Source of the DNA: Pseudomonadota bacterium
GTDB taxonomy: Bacteria; Pseudomonadota; Gammaproteobacteria; Burkholderiales; Ferrovaceae
Direction of reading: 5' to 3'
Length of the DNA: 34,501 nucleotides
Assembly (NCBI GenBank): GCA_028873535.1
Contig: JAGWIJ010000028.1
Coordinates: 1-34,501 of the forward strand
Every line of letters starts with the position of its first letter. Position 1 is the stretch's first letter. Shown here one piece after another: positions 1 through 7,702 of the stretch. The position numbers and the translations under genes were made by a program. Below the pieces are notes generated by a model. The model did not search any database, was not told the origin of the DNA, and worked only from the letters and a program-made list of their open reading frames with translations.

Positions 1-34
1 GCTCACAGACCACGTCGCCGCGCCAGGGTTCGCG

Positions 35-1510
35 TCAGCGGCCGTCAGCGGCCATCAGCGCCGGTCCGCGGCCAGCAGCGGGCGGCTGCGCTGCGAGCGC
101 CTGCGCGGTGCCATCCGCCTGGCAGCGCAGCGCCTGCGACAGTTCGTCGCCGCCCAAGGCCAGGTAGAGCCCGACCATGTTGCTGAGCTGGTGGAAGTGG
201 TTGCCGGCCAGCAGATCCTCGGTATTGCGCAGCGTCTCCTGGGTGTCCAGCCACAGCTGAGCCGCCGTTGCGCCAGCCCGGTAGCGCGCCTCGGCCTGGG
301 CTTCGGAGATGCGCGCCTGCTTGAGTGATTCCTCCAGAAAGCCGGCCTCCTGCTGCAGTTGCGCGCGCGCCGACAGCCGGTTCTCGACTTCGGCCAGCGC
401 CGCGCGCAGCTTGCCGCGGAACAGCGCCAGCGCCACGCCGTGATCGGTCTGCGCCACGGCCACGCTCAGCGCCGGCGTGTCGCCCTGCAGCGCCGGCAGC
501 GCCAGTCCGGCTGCCAGCACGCTGAACGGCTGGCTCAGCAGGCCCACCAGGTGATCGCTGGCCACGCCCAGCGCGCCTGTCAGCGAGAACTCGGGATAGA
601 ACGACAGGCGCACGGCGTCGACGTTGAGCAGCGTGCTGCGTGCGCGTTGCGACGCTGCGCGCAGGTCCGGGCGGCGCGCCAGCACCGTGGCGGGCAGTCC
701 GGCATCGAGTGGCGGGATCAGGCTGTCGGGCAGATCGGCGCGCTCAGGCAGATCATCGCTGCGCGCGCGATCGAGCATCACCGCCAGTGCATTGCGCAAT
801 TCGACCAGCCGCTGCTCGAGCGCGGTGCGTCTGGCGCGGCGCGCCGCCAGCAACTGCTCGGCCTGTGCGACGTCGGCCCCGGAAACGGCGCCTTCGCGGT
901 AGCGCGCGCCAACGATGACCAGGGTGCGTTGCGAATACGCCAGGCCGGCATCGGCGTTGGCGAGCAGCCGCCTCTGGTAGGCGATCTCCCACCAGGCATT
1001 GGCGATGCTGCCTTCCAGCAGCGCCGCTGCCGATTCGCAGTCCTCGCGCGCGGCATCGCGATCGTGGGCGGCCTGTTGGCGCTGGATCGCCAGCCGGCCC
1101 CAGAAATCGAGCACATAGCTGACGCCGGCGCTGGCCTGCGTGCCCTGGACGACGCCGCTGGTCCCGGCGGAATGGCTGGCCGCCACCGCACCCGCGGCGT
1201 TGATCGCTGGCGCCGACTGGTTGCCCACGATGCGGCCCAGCAGATCGGCACGTTTCCACTGCAGCGCCGCGACTTCCAGATCGGTGTTGGCGGCCAGTCC
1301 CTGTGCGATCAGCTGGTCGAGTTGCGGATCATGGAAGTTGCGCCACCAGGGGGTCAGCACGCCGGGCATGACCGGAATCGTCTGCGACCATTGCGCGGGC
1401 AGCGCTGGTGCCGGCAGTGCGCGCTGCGGCGCGCCGGCACAGGCGCCGAGCAGCGCGCTCGCCAGCAGACATGCGCACGCGCGTACCACCGTCAGGAGCG
1501 GCAGCCTCAC
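35..1510 (-). CDS. TolC/NodT-family outer-membrane efflux lipoprotein
   Basis: Outer-membrane channel of a tripartite exporter, 491 residues. The GTG start at 1510 is chosen because it overlaps the macB stop as GTGA and gives a proper lipoprotein signal: a hydrophobic stretch ending in the lipobox LLGAC. The longer open frame upstream lies inside macB and looks non-coding. The mature part has the two OEP repeats typical of the NodT branch (for example LDFWGRLAIQRQQA, then RPDLRAASQRAR and SFYPEFSLTGALG), with long helical, Ala/Gln/Arg-rich stretches that fit the periplasmic tunnel. It is the last gene of macA-macB-tolC, so translation is probably coupled to macB. It should be anchored in the outer membrane by an N-terminal lipid and dock MacA in the periplasm. 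The exported substrate cannot be told from the sequence. Confidence 0.9.
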   Translation of the reverse strand: MRLPLLTVVRACACLLASALLGACAGAPQRALPAPALPAQWSQTIPVMPGVLTPWWRNFHDPQLDQLIAQGLAANTDLEVAALQWKRADLLGRIVGNQSAPAINAAGAVAASHSAGTSGVVQGTQASAGVSYVLDFWGRLAIQRQQAAHDRDAAREDCESAAALLEGSIANAWWEIAYQRRLLANADAGLAYSQRTLVIVGARYREGAVSGADVAQAEQLLAARRARRTALEQRLVELRNALAVMLDRARSDDLPERADLPDSLIPPLDAGLPATVLARRPDLRAASQRARSTLLNVDAVRLSFYPEFSLTGALGVASDHLVGLLSQPFSVLAAGLALPALQGDTPALSVAVAQTDHGVALALFRGKLRAALAEVENRLSARAQLQQEAGFLEESLKQARISEAQAEARYRAGATAAQLWLDTQETLRNTEDLLAGNHFHQLSNMVGLYLALGGDELSQALRCQADGTAQALAAQPPAAGRGPALMAADGR

Positions 1511-3471
1511 AGCGCTGCCAGCGCCTGCACCGGGGGAAGGCGCGAGGCACGCCACGCCGGCAGCCAGCCGAACGCAAGGCCGGTCAGCACCGCCACCAGC
1601 AAGGCCTTGAGCACCGCCGCCAGCGTGAAGCTCATGTTCCAGTCCTGCACGAAGTGCGACAGCAGCGGCGCCATGCCGAACGCGAGGACCACGCCAGCGC
1701 CGCCGCCGAGGGTGCACACCAGGATCGCCTCCGACAGGAACTGCGCGAGGATGTCGCCCGGATGGCCGCCGACAGCAAGGCGCACGCCGATCTCGCGGGT
1801 ACGTTCGACGACCGACACCAGCATGATGTTCATCACGCCGATGCCGCCCACCAGCAGCGCGATGGCGCCGATCAGCGACAGCATCAGCGAGGTGGTCTGG
1901 GTCGTGCGCGCCACGGTCTCCGCGACCGTGTCCAGGTTGTGGGTGAAGAAGTCCTGACTGCCGTGGCTGATCAGCAACTGGCGCGTGATTGCGGTCTCCG
2001 CCAGACGGTTGCCGACACCCGGCCGCAGGCGCGCGACGATGGTATCGAACCAGGGACGTCCGCTCAGCACGGCAGCGCCGGTGGTGTAGGGCACCACCAC
2101 ATTCAGGCCACGGCTGGAAAACTGGTCCTGGGTGCGCGCATCGGTCACGCCCACGATCACGAAAGGCACCTTGCCGACCAGCAACGTGGCGCCGACCGGC
2201 TCTTCCCAGATCTCGAACAGGCGCCGGCGGCTGGCCTGGTCGATCAGTGCGACACGCTCGGCACCCTCGACGTCCAGGGGCATCAGATTGCGGCCGTCGG
2301 CGAGGCCGATGCCGCGCGCGCGCAGGAAGTCGGTGCCGACGGAATTCACGGTCGCCGCTTCGTCAAACCGTCCGCGCCGCAGGCGCACTGCGGTTTCGGT
2401 CAGCGGACTCACCGCGTCCAGGTAGTCGAGGCCCGAGAGCAGATCGAAATCCGGCTGCGCCAGGGTGTGCACGCTGGCCGCCTTGGGGTCGCCCCAGTCG
2501 TGGCCACGGCGGACTTCGATCTGGCGCCCGGCCAGCGCGCCGACCGTCTGCCGGATGTGCTCCTGCGCGCCGGCGCCAATGGCATCGATGCCCACCACCG
2601 AGGCGGTGCCGATGATCACGCCGAGCATGGTCAGCGCCGTGCGCAGCGGATGCCCGGCCAGCGCTGGCAGCGCCATGCGCGCGAGCTCCAGCACGCGTTC
2701 GCGCAGCGTGCGCTGCACCCGGCGGCGGCGCACCGGCCGTGCCGACCGAATGGCGCCGGCCGGCGCCAGATGCGCGCTGCGCCGCTGCGAGCGGTCGGCT
2801 ACGATGCGACCGTCCTGCATCTCGATCACGCGCTCGGCATAGGCCGCCACGGCGGGATCGTGCGTCACCACCACGATCGTCCTGCCGGCCATCTGAAGCT
2901 CCAGCAGCAGGTCCATCAAGGCGCGGCCAGCGGCGCGGTCCAGCGCGCCGGTCGGCTCGTCGGCCAGCAGCACGGGCGCGCCGTTCACCAGCGCGCGTGC
3001 CAGCGCCACGCGTTGCTGCTCGCCGCCGGACAGGGCAGCCGGCCGGTGGCGCGCGCGATGGGCCAGCCCGACGCGTTCGAGCATCGCCAGCGCCTGGCGC
3101 CGGCGCTGCTGCGCATCGACGCCCGCGTAGCTGGCGGGCAGTTCGACGTTCTCAAGCGCGCTCAGGTGGGGCAGCAACTGGTAGCGCTGGAAGACGAAGC
3201 CGAAATATTCACGGCGCAGCAGGGCCAGCGCTTCGGCGTCCAGGTTGTCGGTGTGGTGGCCGGCCACGCGGTAGCTGCCGGCGCTCGGGGTGTCAAGCAG
3301 GCCCAGCAGATTGAGCAGCGTCGACTTGCCGGATCCCGACGGACCGGTGATCGCCACCAGGGTGCCGGCGTGCAGCGTCAGGTCGGTTGCCTGCAATGCC
3401 TGCACGCCGCTGTCGAAGTCGCCATGGCGCCGGCTCGCGCCGCGCAGTTCCAGCATCGGCCGCAGCTTCAT
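1507..3471 (-). CDS. macB: MacB-type ABC exporter (fused ATPase and permease)
   Basis: Inner-membrane ABC protein, 654 residues, the usual MacB length. The N-terminal ATPase has Walker A GPSGSGKST (about 43-51), signature LSGGEQQR (147-154) and Walker B VLLADEPTG (167-175). An Arg-rich linker (about 228-265) leads to TM1 (about 277-297), a large periplasmic domain, and three C-terminal membrane segments around LMLSLIGAIALLVGGIGVMN and the final 60 residues. This is the type VII (MacB) fold, which moves substrate from the periplasm into a TolC channel by mechanotransmission rather than across the inner membrane. The ATG at 3471 overlaps the macA stop as ATGA, and the stop overlaps the outer-membrane gene start as GTGA. 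Known family members export macrolides, lipopeptides, toxins or siderophores; the substrate here is unknown. Confidence 0.93.
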   Translation of the reverse strand: MKLRPMLELRGASRRHGDFDSGVQALQATDLTLHAGTLVAITGPSGSGKSTLLNLLGLLDTPSAGSYRVAGHHTDNLDAEALALLRREYFGFVFQRYQLLPHLSALENVELPASYAGVDAQQRRRQALAMLERVGLAHRARHRPAALSGGEQQRVALARALVNGAPVLLADEPTGALDRAAGRALMDLLLELQMAGRTIVVVTHDPAVAAYAERVIEMQDGRIVADRSQRRSAHLAPAGAIRSARPVRRRRVQRTLRERVLELARMALPALAGHPLRTALTMLGVIIGTASVVGIDAIGAGAQEHIRQTVGALAGRQIEVRRGHDWGDPKAASVHTLAQPDFDLLSGLDYLDAVSPLTETAVRLRRGRFDEAATVNSVGTDFLRARGIGLADGRNLMPLDVEGAERVALIDQASRRRLFEIWEEPVGATLLVGKVPFVIVGVTDARTQDQFSSRGLNVVVPYTTGAAVLSGRPWFDTIVARLRPGVGNRLAETAITRQLLISHGSQDFFTHNLDTVAETVARTTQTTSLMLSLIGAIALLVGGIGVMNIMLVSVVERTREIGVRLAVGGHPGDILAQFLSEAILVCTLGGGAGVVLAFGMAPLLSHFVQDWNMSFTLAAVLKALLVAVLTGLAFGWLPAWRASRLPPVQALAAL

Positions 3472-4664
3472 GCCGGCGCCTGGCTGTCGGCGCGACCCGC
3501 GCCTGCTGGCGCCTCGTCGGTCACGACCTGGTCACCTTCGCGGAGGCCGTCGAGCACCTGCACCCGCACATTGTCGCGCACGCCGACATGCACGCGCAGG
3601 GTCTCGATCGCATTGCCCGGCCGCACCACACGCAGCGCATAGCGGCCCTGCGCATCGGGTGGACCCAGCGCGGCCATCGGCACGCACAGCGCGCGCTCGG
3701 CCCTGGCGACCAGGATCACCACCTGCGCGGTCATGCCGATGCGCAGCCGTCCATCCGGGTTGGGAACATCGAACACGGCGTTGTAGAACACCGGTCCGTT
3801 GAGCCTGCCGGCCGCGCTGTCGCCAGGCACGGGCTCGACGGCGCGCAGCGAGCCCGTGAAGCGCTCGGAGGCCGCGCCCAGCACCGTGAACCAGGCCGGC
3901 AGGCCGGCGCGGATGCGGATCACGTCCGCCTCGGACACCTGCGCCTTGACCGTCATGGTGCTACGGTCGGCAAGCTTCAGGATCACCGGCACCTGCTGCG
4001 ACGACACCACGGTCTGTCCCTCCGGCGTGACCACCGCCACCACTTCGCCAGCCATCGGCGCGCGGATGCGCGTGTACGCCAGGCTGGCCCTGGCGGATTC
4101 GACCTGCGCCCGTGCCTGGCGGATCTGGGCATCGAAAGACGCAACGTTGGCCTGGATGACTTCGACCTGGGCGCGCGCCGATTCGAGCTCCTGCTGCGAG
4201 GTCGCGTCCTGCGCCAGCAGCGCCTTCTGGCGCCGGTAGGCCAGCGTGGCCTGGGTCAGGCCGGCTGCGCTGGCGCGGCGCTGTGCCTGCAGGCTTTCAT
4301 CATTGGATTCGGCGATGCGCAGTGCGGTTTCCGACAACACCGGATCGATGTCGGCGAGCAGCTGGCCCGCCGTTACGACATCGCCCAGTCGCACGTAGAT
4401 CTTCTTGACCTGACCCGAGACCTGCGCGCCGACATCGACCTGGTGATGGCCTTCCAGCAGGCCGCTGGCCTGGACCGTGCTCGCGAGGTCGGCGCGCTCC
4501 ACGCGCGCCGTCAGGTACTGCAGGTTGTGCGGGACCGACATGGCGCGGCGTACCACCATCAAGGCCGGCAGCAGGCACAGGATCGCGAACACCGCCAGCC
4601 CGCGCTCGATGAGACGGGCGCGGTCGCGCGCCGGCCGGCTGCCTGGGCTAATGCGGTCTGGCAT
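3468..4664 (-). CDS. macA: MacA-type periplasmic adaptor protein (HlyD/RND-MFP family)
   Basis: Membrane-fusion protein, 398 residues, linking MacB to the outer-membrane channel. An N-terminal membrane anchor (GLAVFAILCLLPALMVVRRA) is followed by the split biotinyl-lipoyl domain (ASGLLEGHHQVDVGAQVSGQ), an alpha-helical hairpin rich in Ala/Gln/Arg, the second lipoyl half (YTRIRAPMAGEVVAV) and beta-barrel and membrane-proximal domains. The ATG at 4664 is preferred over an upstream in-frame TTG at 4697 because a GGGGG Shine-Dalgarno run lies about 10 bases before it. It is first of three overlapping exporter genes. A strong hairpin (4702-4736) separates it from the upstream CxxCH gene, so it may have its own promoter, though none was clear in the 83-base gap. 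The C-terminus is Ala/Gly-rich and poorly conserved-looking. Confidence 0.92.
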   Translation of the reverse strand: MPDRISPGSRPARDRARLIERGLAVFAILCLLPALMVVRRAMSVPHNLQYLTARVERADLASTVQASGLLEGHHQVDVGAQVSGQVKKIYVRLGDVVTAGQLLADIDPVLSETALRIAESNDESLQAQRRASAAGLTQATLAYRRQKALLAQDATSQQELESARAQVEVIQANVASFDAQIRQARAQVESARASLAYTRIRAPMAGEVVAVVTPEGQTVVSSQQVPVILKLADRSTMTVKAQVSEADVIRIRAGLPAWFTVLGAASERFTGSLRAVEPVPGDSAAGRLNGPVFYNAVFDVPNPDGRLRIGMTAQVVILVARAERALCVPMAALGPPDAQGRYALRVVRPGNAIETLRVHVGVRDNVRVQVLDGLREGDQVVTDEAPAGAGRADSQAPA

Positions 4665-4701
4665 GAATGAAATTCCCCCGATTGCGGCGTGTTTCAACGG
4701 C

Positions 4702-4736
4702 GCCGGACGCCGTCCCCCCCGGAGACGGCGTCCGGC
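4702..4736 (-). terminator. Strong hairpin after the CxxCH/PVTTP gene
   Basis: A perfect 13-base inverted repeat, GCCGGACGCCGTC (4702-4714) and GACGGCGTCCGGC (4724-4736), with a 9-base loop. It lies 11 bases past the stop of the 4748-5200 gene and before macA. There is no clear U-run after it on the minus strand, so it may be a weak terminator or an mRNA-stabilising stem between the two genes. Confidence 0.55.
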
Positions 4737-4747
4737 AGGCTGCGGGA

Positions 4748-5200
4748 TCAGTCGTCCCCGGTGGTGCCAGTCGTACCGGCGCTCTCGCTTTCGCTTTCGC
4801 TGCTGCTACCCGACGTGCCTTCATGGTGGCGATCGTGGTGAGGGCGCGGCGGCTTCGGCGTGGTCACCGGCGGCGTGGTGACCGGTGGCTTGGTCACGGG
4901 CGGGGTAGTCACTGGCGGGGTGGTCACGGGCGGCGTCGTCACGGGAGGCGTGGTCACGGGCGGCGTGGTCACGGGAGGCGTGGTGACTGGCGGCGTGGTG
5001 ACCGGCTTCGCGTGGCAGTCGAAGCAGTTGTTATCGCCTTGCGGGTGCGGCGCGGCTGGCGGCGGAGCAACGCAGGCGCCGCAGGCCGGCAGGGCATGCG
5101 CAGGGCCGCTGGCGCCGAGCAGGGTGACGGCAAGCACGGTGGCTGCGGCAAACAATCGCTGACGTACGGCGGTCGGGGCAGTGTGGATGAGCTTGTACAT
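4748..5200 (-). CDS. Secreted CxxCH protein with ten PVTTP repeats (unknown function)
   Basis: Not a family I recognise; 150 residues. Residues 1-36 form a signal peptide with a hydrophobic core (FAAATVLAVTLLGA) and an AHA cleavage site. The short mature N-terminus has a CGAC pair (C40, C43) and then CFDCH (59-63), a single c-type haem-attachment motif. Residues 66-115 are ten tandem copies of PVTTP, one of them PVTKP. The tail is KPPRPHHDRHH, then a Ser/Glu alternation and an acidic TTGTTGDD end. The layout suggests a periplasmic or surface protein with a small redox or metal head on an extended Pro/Thr stalk. An AAAGGA ribosome site precedes the ATG, and a sigma-54-like element lies 72 bases upstream. 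It sits just upstream of the macAB-tolC operon, but a functional link is only inference. Haem binding is not proven by the motif alone. Confidence 0.75.
   Translation of the reverse strand: MYKLIHTAPTAVRQRLFAAATVLAVTLLGASGPAHALPACGACVAPPPAAPHPQGDNNCFDCHAKPVTTPPVTTPPVTTPPVTTPPVTTPPVTTPPVTTPPVTKPPVTTPPVTTPKPPRPHHDRHHEGTSGSSSESESESAGTTGTTGDD
4856..5005 (-). repeat. Ten in-frame 15-base tandem repeats (encode PVTTP)
   Basis: 150 bases made of ten 15-base units that read about GGCGTGGTCACGGGC on the plus strand, with scattered third-position changes (GTC/GTG, ACG/ACC, GGC/GGA). Every unit is in frame, so gain or loss of units would lengthen or shorten the Pro/Thr stalk without a frameshift. The silent variation shows the copies are not all recent duplicates. 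Confidence 0.9.
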
Positions 5201-5679
5201 GGGGGGTTCCTTTCAGGGTGGTTGAAATCAGCGCCCGGCAGCGTACGCAGCAACGGGTTCGCAGCGCTTAAAGCATTGTTTGTGCCACAATCCTATGTGC
5301 ATGATCTGAAGGGTGTTGCTCTGGTGTGCTGACGGCGCCAGCGGATCCCGGGGCGGTTTTGCCGCTTTGGATGTCGCCATTTCTGCGGATCGGCGCGGAT
5401 CGGAGCGGGGCCGCGGCCCGGCAGGCCCGGGCTGTCGCTGACATTGACCTGTCGCCATTTCCGGTGGGACTTGGCCGTGCGATCCGGTAACTCCTTGATA
5501 TTCTGTGAATCGGCGTGTCGCTGATTGGCGACGCACCACGACGTTCCGAGCGGATTTTCCGCAACGACCGCGGGAACGGCGCAAAGAGACAGGGACTGTC
5601 GATGCGCTGGCCGACCGTGCCGGCTCGTCATAGACTGCCTGGCGGCGCGAACGGCGCGGTGACATGAGAGAGCACAGGC
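5201..5679. other. 479-base intergenic region with short repeats
   Basis: No convincing gene on either strand; the open frames here lack recognisable domains and ribosome sites. It contains a sigma-54-like element (5272-5287), two copies of TGTCGCCATTTC (5372-5383, 5450-5461), two copies of TGTCGCTGA (5433-5441, 5516-5524), and a small hairpin GCCCGG-CAGGC-CCGGGC (5416-5432). The right part must hold the promoter for the 5680 gene, but no strong -35/-10 pair is visible. Confidence 0.6.
5272..5287 (-). promoter_or_regulatory. Sigma-54-like -24/-12 promoter element
   Basis: Read on the minus strand this is TGGCACAAACAATGCT. The invariant GG and GC are separated by exactly 10 bases, as in the consensus TGGCACG-N4-TTGCW, with two mismatches to the consensus. 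Transcription would start near 5262, leaving a leader of about 60 bases before the ATG at 5200. No activator site was identified. One such match could arise by chance. Confidence 0.4.
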
Positions 5680-6765
5680 ATGCGTGAAATTGGTTTGGCC
5701 GTCATTCCAGGCGATGGCATTGGCAAGGAGGTGGTTCCGGCGGGGCTGCAGGTCCTCGAGAGCGTGGCTGCCGCGCACGGCGGCTTCCGTTTTCGTGCCG
5801 AGACCTTTCCCTGGAGTTGCGCCTGGTACCTGCAGCACGGGCGCATGATGCCGGCTGATGGACTGGACCGCCTGCGCCACTTCGACGCGATCTACCTGGG
5901 TGCGGTCGGCTTTCCCGGCGTGCCTGACCACGTCTCGCTGTGGGAACTGCTGCTGCCGATCCGGCGCGGCTTTCAGCAGTACGTGTGCCTGCGTCCGATC
6001 CGCCTGCTGCCTGGCGTGCGCTCGCCGCTCGCCGGCCGCGGTCCGGACGACATCGACTTCTATGTGGTGCGCGAGAACAACGAGGGTGAGTATTCCAGCA
6101 TGGGCGGGCGCATCTACGCCGGCACCCCCCATGACACCGTGGTCCAGAACGCGATCTTCACGCGCATGGGCACCGAGCGCATCATCCGCTACGCGTTCGA
6201 GCTGGCGCGCAGCAGGGGCAAGCGCCGCGTGAGTTCGGCCACCAAGAGCAACGGCATCAACCATTCGATGCCGTTCTGGGATGAGATCTTCCAAGAGATC
6301 GCTGCCGGCTATCCCGACCTGCAGGCCGACCAGTTTCATGTCGACGCGCTGGCAGCGCGCTTCGTCACGCACCCGCAGCACTTCGGCGTGGTGGTCGGCA
6401 GCAACCTGTTCGGCGATATCCTGAGCGACCTGGGCGCGGCCATCGCGGGCTCGATCGGCATCGGTGCCTCGGCCAACCTCAACCCGGAACGCACTTACCC
6501 GTCGTGCTTCGAGTCCATCCATGGCTCCGCGCCCGACATCGTCGGCCAGGGCATCGCCAACCCCATGGGCCAGATCTGGAGCGGCGCGCTGCTGCTCGAA
6601 CACCTGGGCTATCCCGAAGCGGCGCAATGGGTCGAACACGCCATGGTGGCGACATTGGCAGCTGGTGTTGCCACGCCCGATCTGGGCGGCACTGCCGGCA
6701 CGCTGCAGGTCACCGAGCGCATCTGCGCCGAGGTCCGCCGTCTGGCACAGGCGGGCGGCTGCTGA
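5680..6765 (+). CDS. ttuC: Tartrate dehydrogenase/decarboxylase or D-malate dehydrogenase
   Basis: NAD-dependent beta-decarboxylating dehydrogenase of the isocitrate/isopropylmalate family, 361 residues. The N-terminal IPGDGIGKEVVPAGLQVL is the family signature. VRENNEGEYSSMGGR is the TtuC/DmlA version of the substrate-binding segment (isopropylmalate enzymes differ there). The metal and substrate Asp residues lie in DALAARFV and in NLFGDILSDLGAAIAGSIG, and the NAD loop includes ESIHGSAPDIVGQGIANP. Known members oxidise D-malate to pyruvate, or convert tartrate to oxaloglycolate or glycerate; the exact substrate is not decidable here. No leuC/D genes are beside it, which also argues against LeuB. 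It ends two bases before the GTG of xerD, so the two are probably transcribed together. A GAGAG site lies ahead of the ATG. Confidence 0.88.
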   Translation: MREIGLAVIPGDGIGKEVVPAGLQVLESVAAAHGGFRFRAETFPWSCAWYLQHGRMMPADGLDRLRHFDAIYLGAVGFPGVPDHVSLWELLLPIRRGFQQYVCLRPIRLLPGVRSPLAGRGPDDIDFYVVRENNEGEYSSMGGRIYAGTPHDTVVQNAIFTRMGTERIIRYAFELARSRGKRRVSSATKSNGINHSMPFWDEIFQEIAAGYPDLQADQFHVDALAARFVTHPQHFGVVVGSNLFGDILSDLGAAIAGSIGIGASANLNPERTYPSCFESIHGSAPDIVGQGIANPMGQIWSGALLLEHLGYPEAAQWVEHAMVATLAAGVATPDLGGTAGTLQVTERICAEVRRLAQAGGC

Positions 6766-6766
6766 G

Positions 6767-7696
6767 GTGGTGGCACGCCTGCAGGCGCCGCCTGCTGCCA
6801 CGCGCGCGATCGAGCAGTTTGCCGATGTGCTGTGGCTCGAAGATGGCCTGTCCGGCAATACCCTGGAAAGCTACCGGCGTGACCTGACCCAGTTTGCCGC
6901 CTGGCTCGCGCAGCGGCCAGGGCAATCCGACCCCGACCTCGACGCGGTGCAGGACAGCGATCTGCAGGACTGGCTGGCCCACCAGCATCTGGCGCGGCAC
7001 GCCAGCGCGCGCAGCGTCAGTCGGGCCCTGTCTGCGCTGCGCCGCTTCTACGCCATCGCGGTGCGTGATGGTCGCATCCGGCGCGATCCGACCCAGTTGC
7101 TGGTCTCACCCAAGCTGCCGCGCCTGCCGCCGCGCGCGATCGGCGAAGGACAGGTCGACGCGCTGCTCGGCGCGCCTGATATTGCCAGCGCGCTCGGCTG
7201 TCGCGACCGCGCCATGCTGGAAGTGCTCTATGCCTGCGGCCTGCGCGTCAGCGAGCTGGTCGGCCTGCCGCTGGCGCAGGTGGACCTGATGGCAGGCGTG
7301 CTGAAGGTACTCGGCAAGGGGGCGCGCGAACGCCTGGTTCCGCTGGGTGACGAAGCGGTCTACCGGGTGCGCGACTATCTCGCGCGGGCGAGGCCCGAAC
7401 TGCTCGGCTCGCGCAGCAGCGACGCGCTGTTCGTGACGGCGCGCGCCCAGGCCATGACGCGTCAGGCGTTCTGGAACCTGATCCGCAAATACGCCTTGCG
7501 CGCCGACATCCGTGGCCACCTGTCGCCGCACACCTTGCGGCACGCCTTCGCCACCCACCTGCTCAACCATGGCGCCGACCTGCGCGTGGTGCAGCTGCTG
7601 CTCGGCCACGCCGACATCACCACCACCCAGATCTACACCCACGTGGCACGCGAGCGTCTGAAACAGCTGCACGCGCGCCATCATCCGCGCGGATGA
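6767..7696 (+). CDS. xerD: Tyrosine recombinase XerD
   Basis: Site-specific recombinase, about 309 residues, which with XerC resolves chromosome dimers at dif under FtsK control. The N-terminal SAM-like DNA-binding domain begins at AIEQFADVLWLEDGLSGNTLESYRRDL. Catalytic residues are visible: Arg in CGLRVSELVGL, Lys in LGKGARERLVPL, His-x-x-Arg in HTLRHAFATHLL, His in LLGHADITTTQIYTH, and the nucleophilic Tyr in QIYTHV. The ending THVARERLKQLHARHHPR is the XerD version rather than XerC. Two adjacent GTG codons (6767, 6770) follow the stop of the dehydrogenase gene; I take the first, but 6770 is equally possible. The much longer open frame starting at 6464 is a shadow inside the upstream gene. 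Confidence 0.93.
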   Translation: MVARLQAPPAATRAIEQFADVLWLEDGLSGNTLESYRRDLTQFAAWLAQRPGQSDPDLDAVQDSDLQDWLAHQHLARHASARSVSRALSALRRFYAIAVRDGRIRRDPTQLLVSPKLPRLPPRAIGEGQVDALLGAPDIASALGCRDRAMLEVLYACGLRVSELVGLPLAQVDLMAGVLKVLGKGARERLVPLGDEAVYRVRDYLARARPELLGSRSSDALFVTARAQAMTRQAFWNLIRKYALRADIRGHLSPHTLRHAFATHLLNHGADLRVVQLLLGHADITTTQIYTHVARERLKQLHARHHPRG

Positions 7697-7702
7697 AGGG
7701 CT

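Noticed and set aside
1408..3642. Long plus-strand open frame (744 codons) opposite macB, and a similar one at 359-1957
   Set aside because: Rich in Arg, Gln, His and Ala with no domain; it is the mirror of a GC-rich real gene on the other strand.
4856..5005. Tandem repeats as a CRISPR array
   Set aside because: Units are 15 bases, directly adjacent without spacers, and in frame with a coding sequence.
5228..5665. 145-codon minus-strand open frame in the gene-free stretch
   Set aside because: No recognisable motif, signal or ribosome site; Arg/Ser/Pro-rich as expected by chance in GC-rich DNA.
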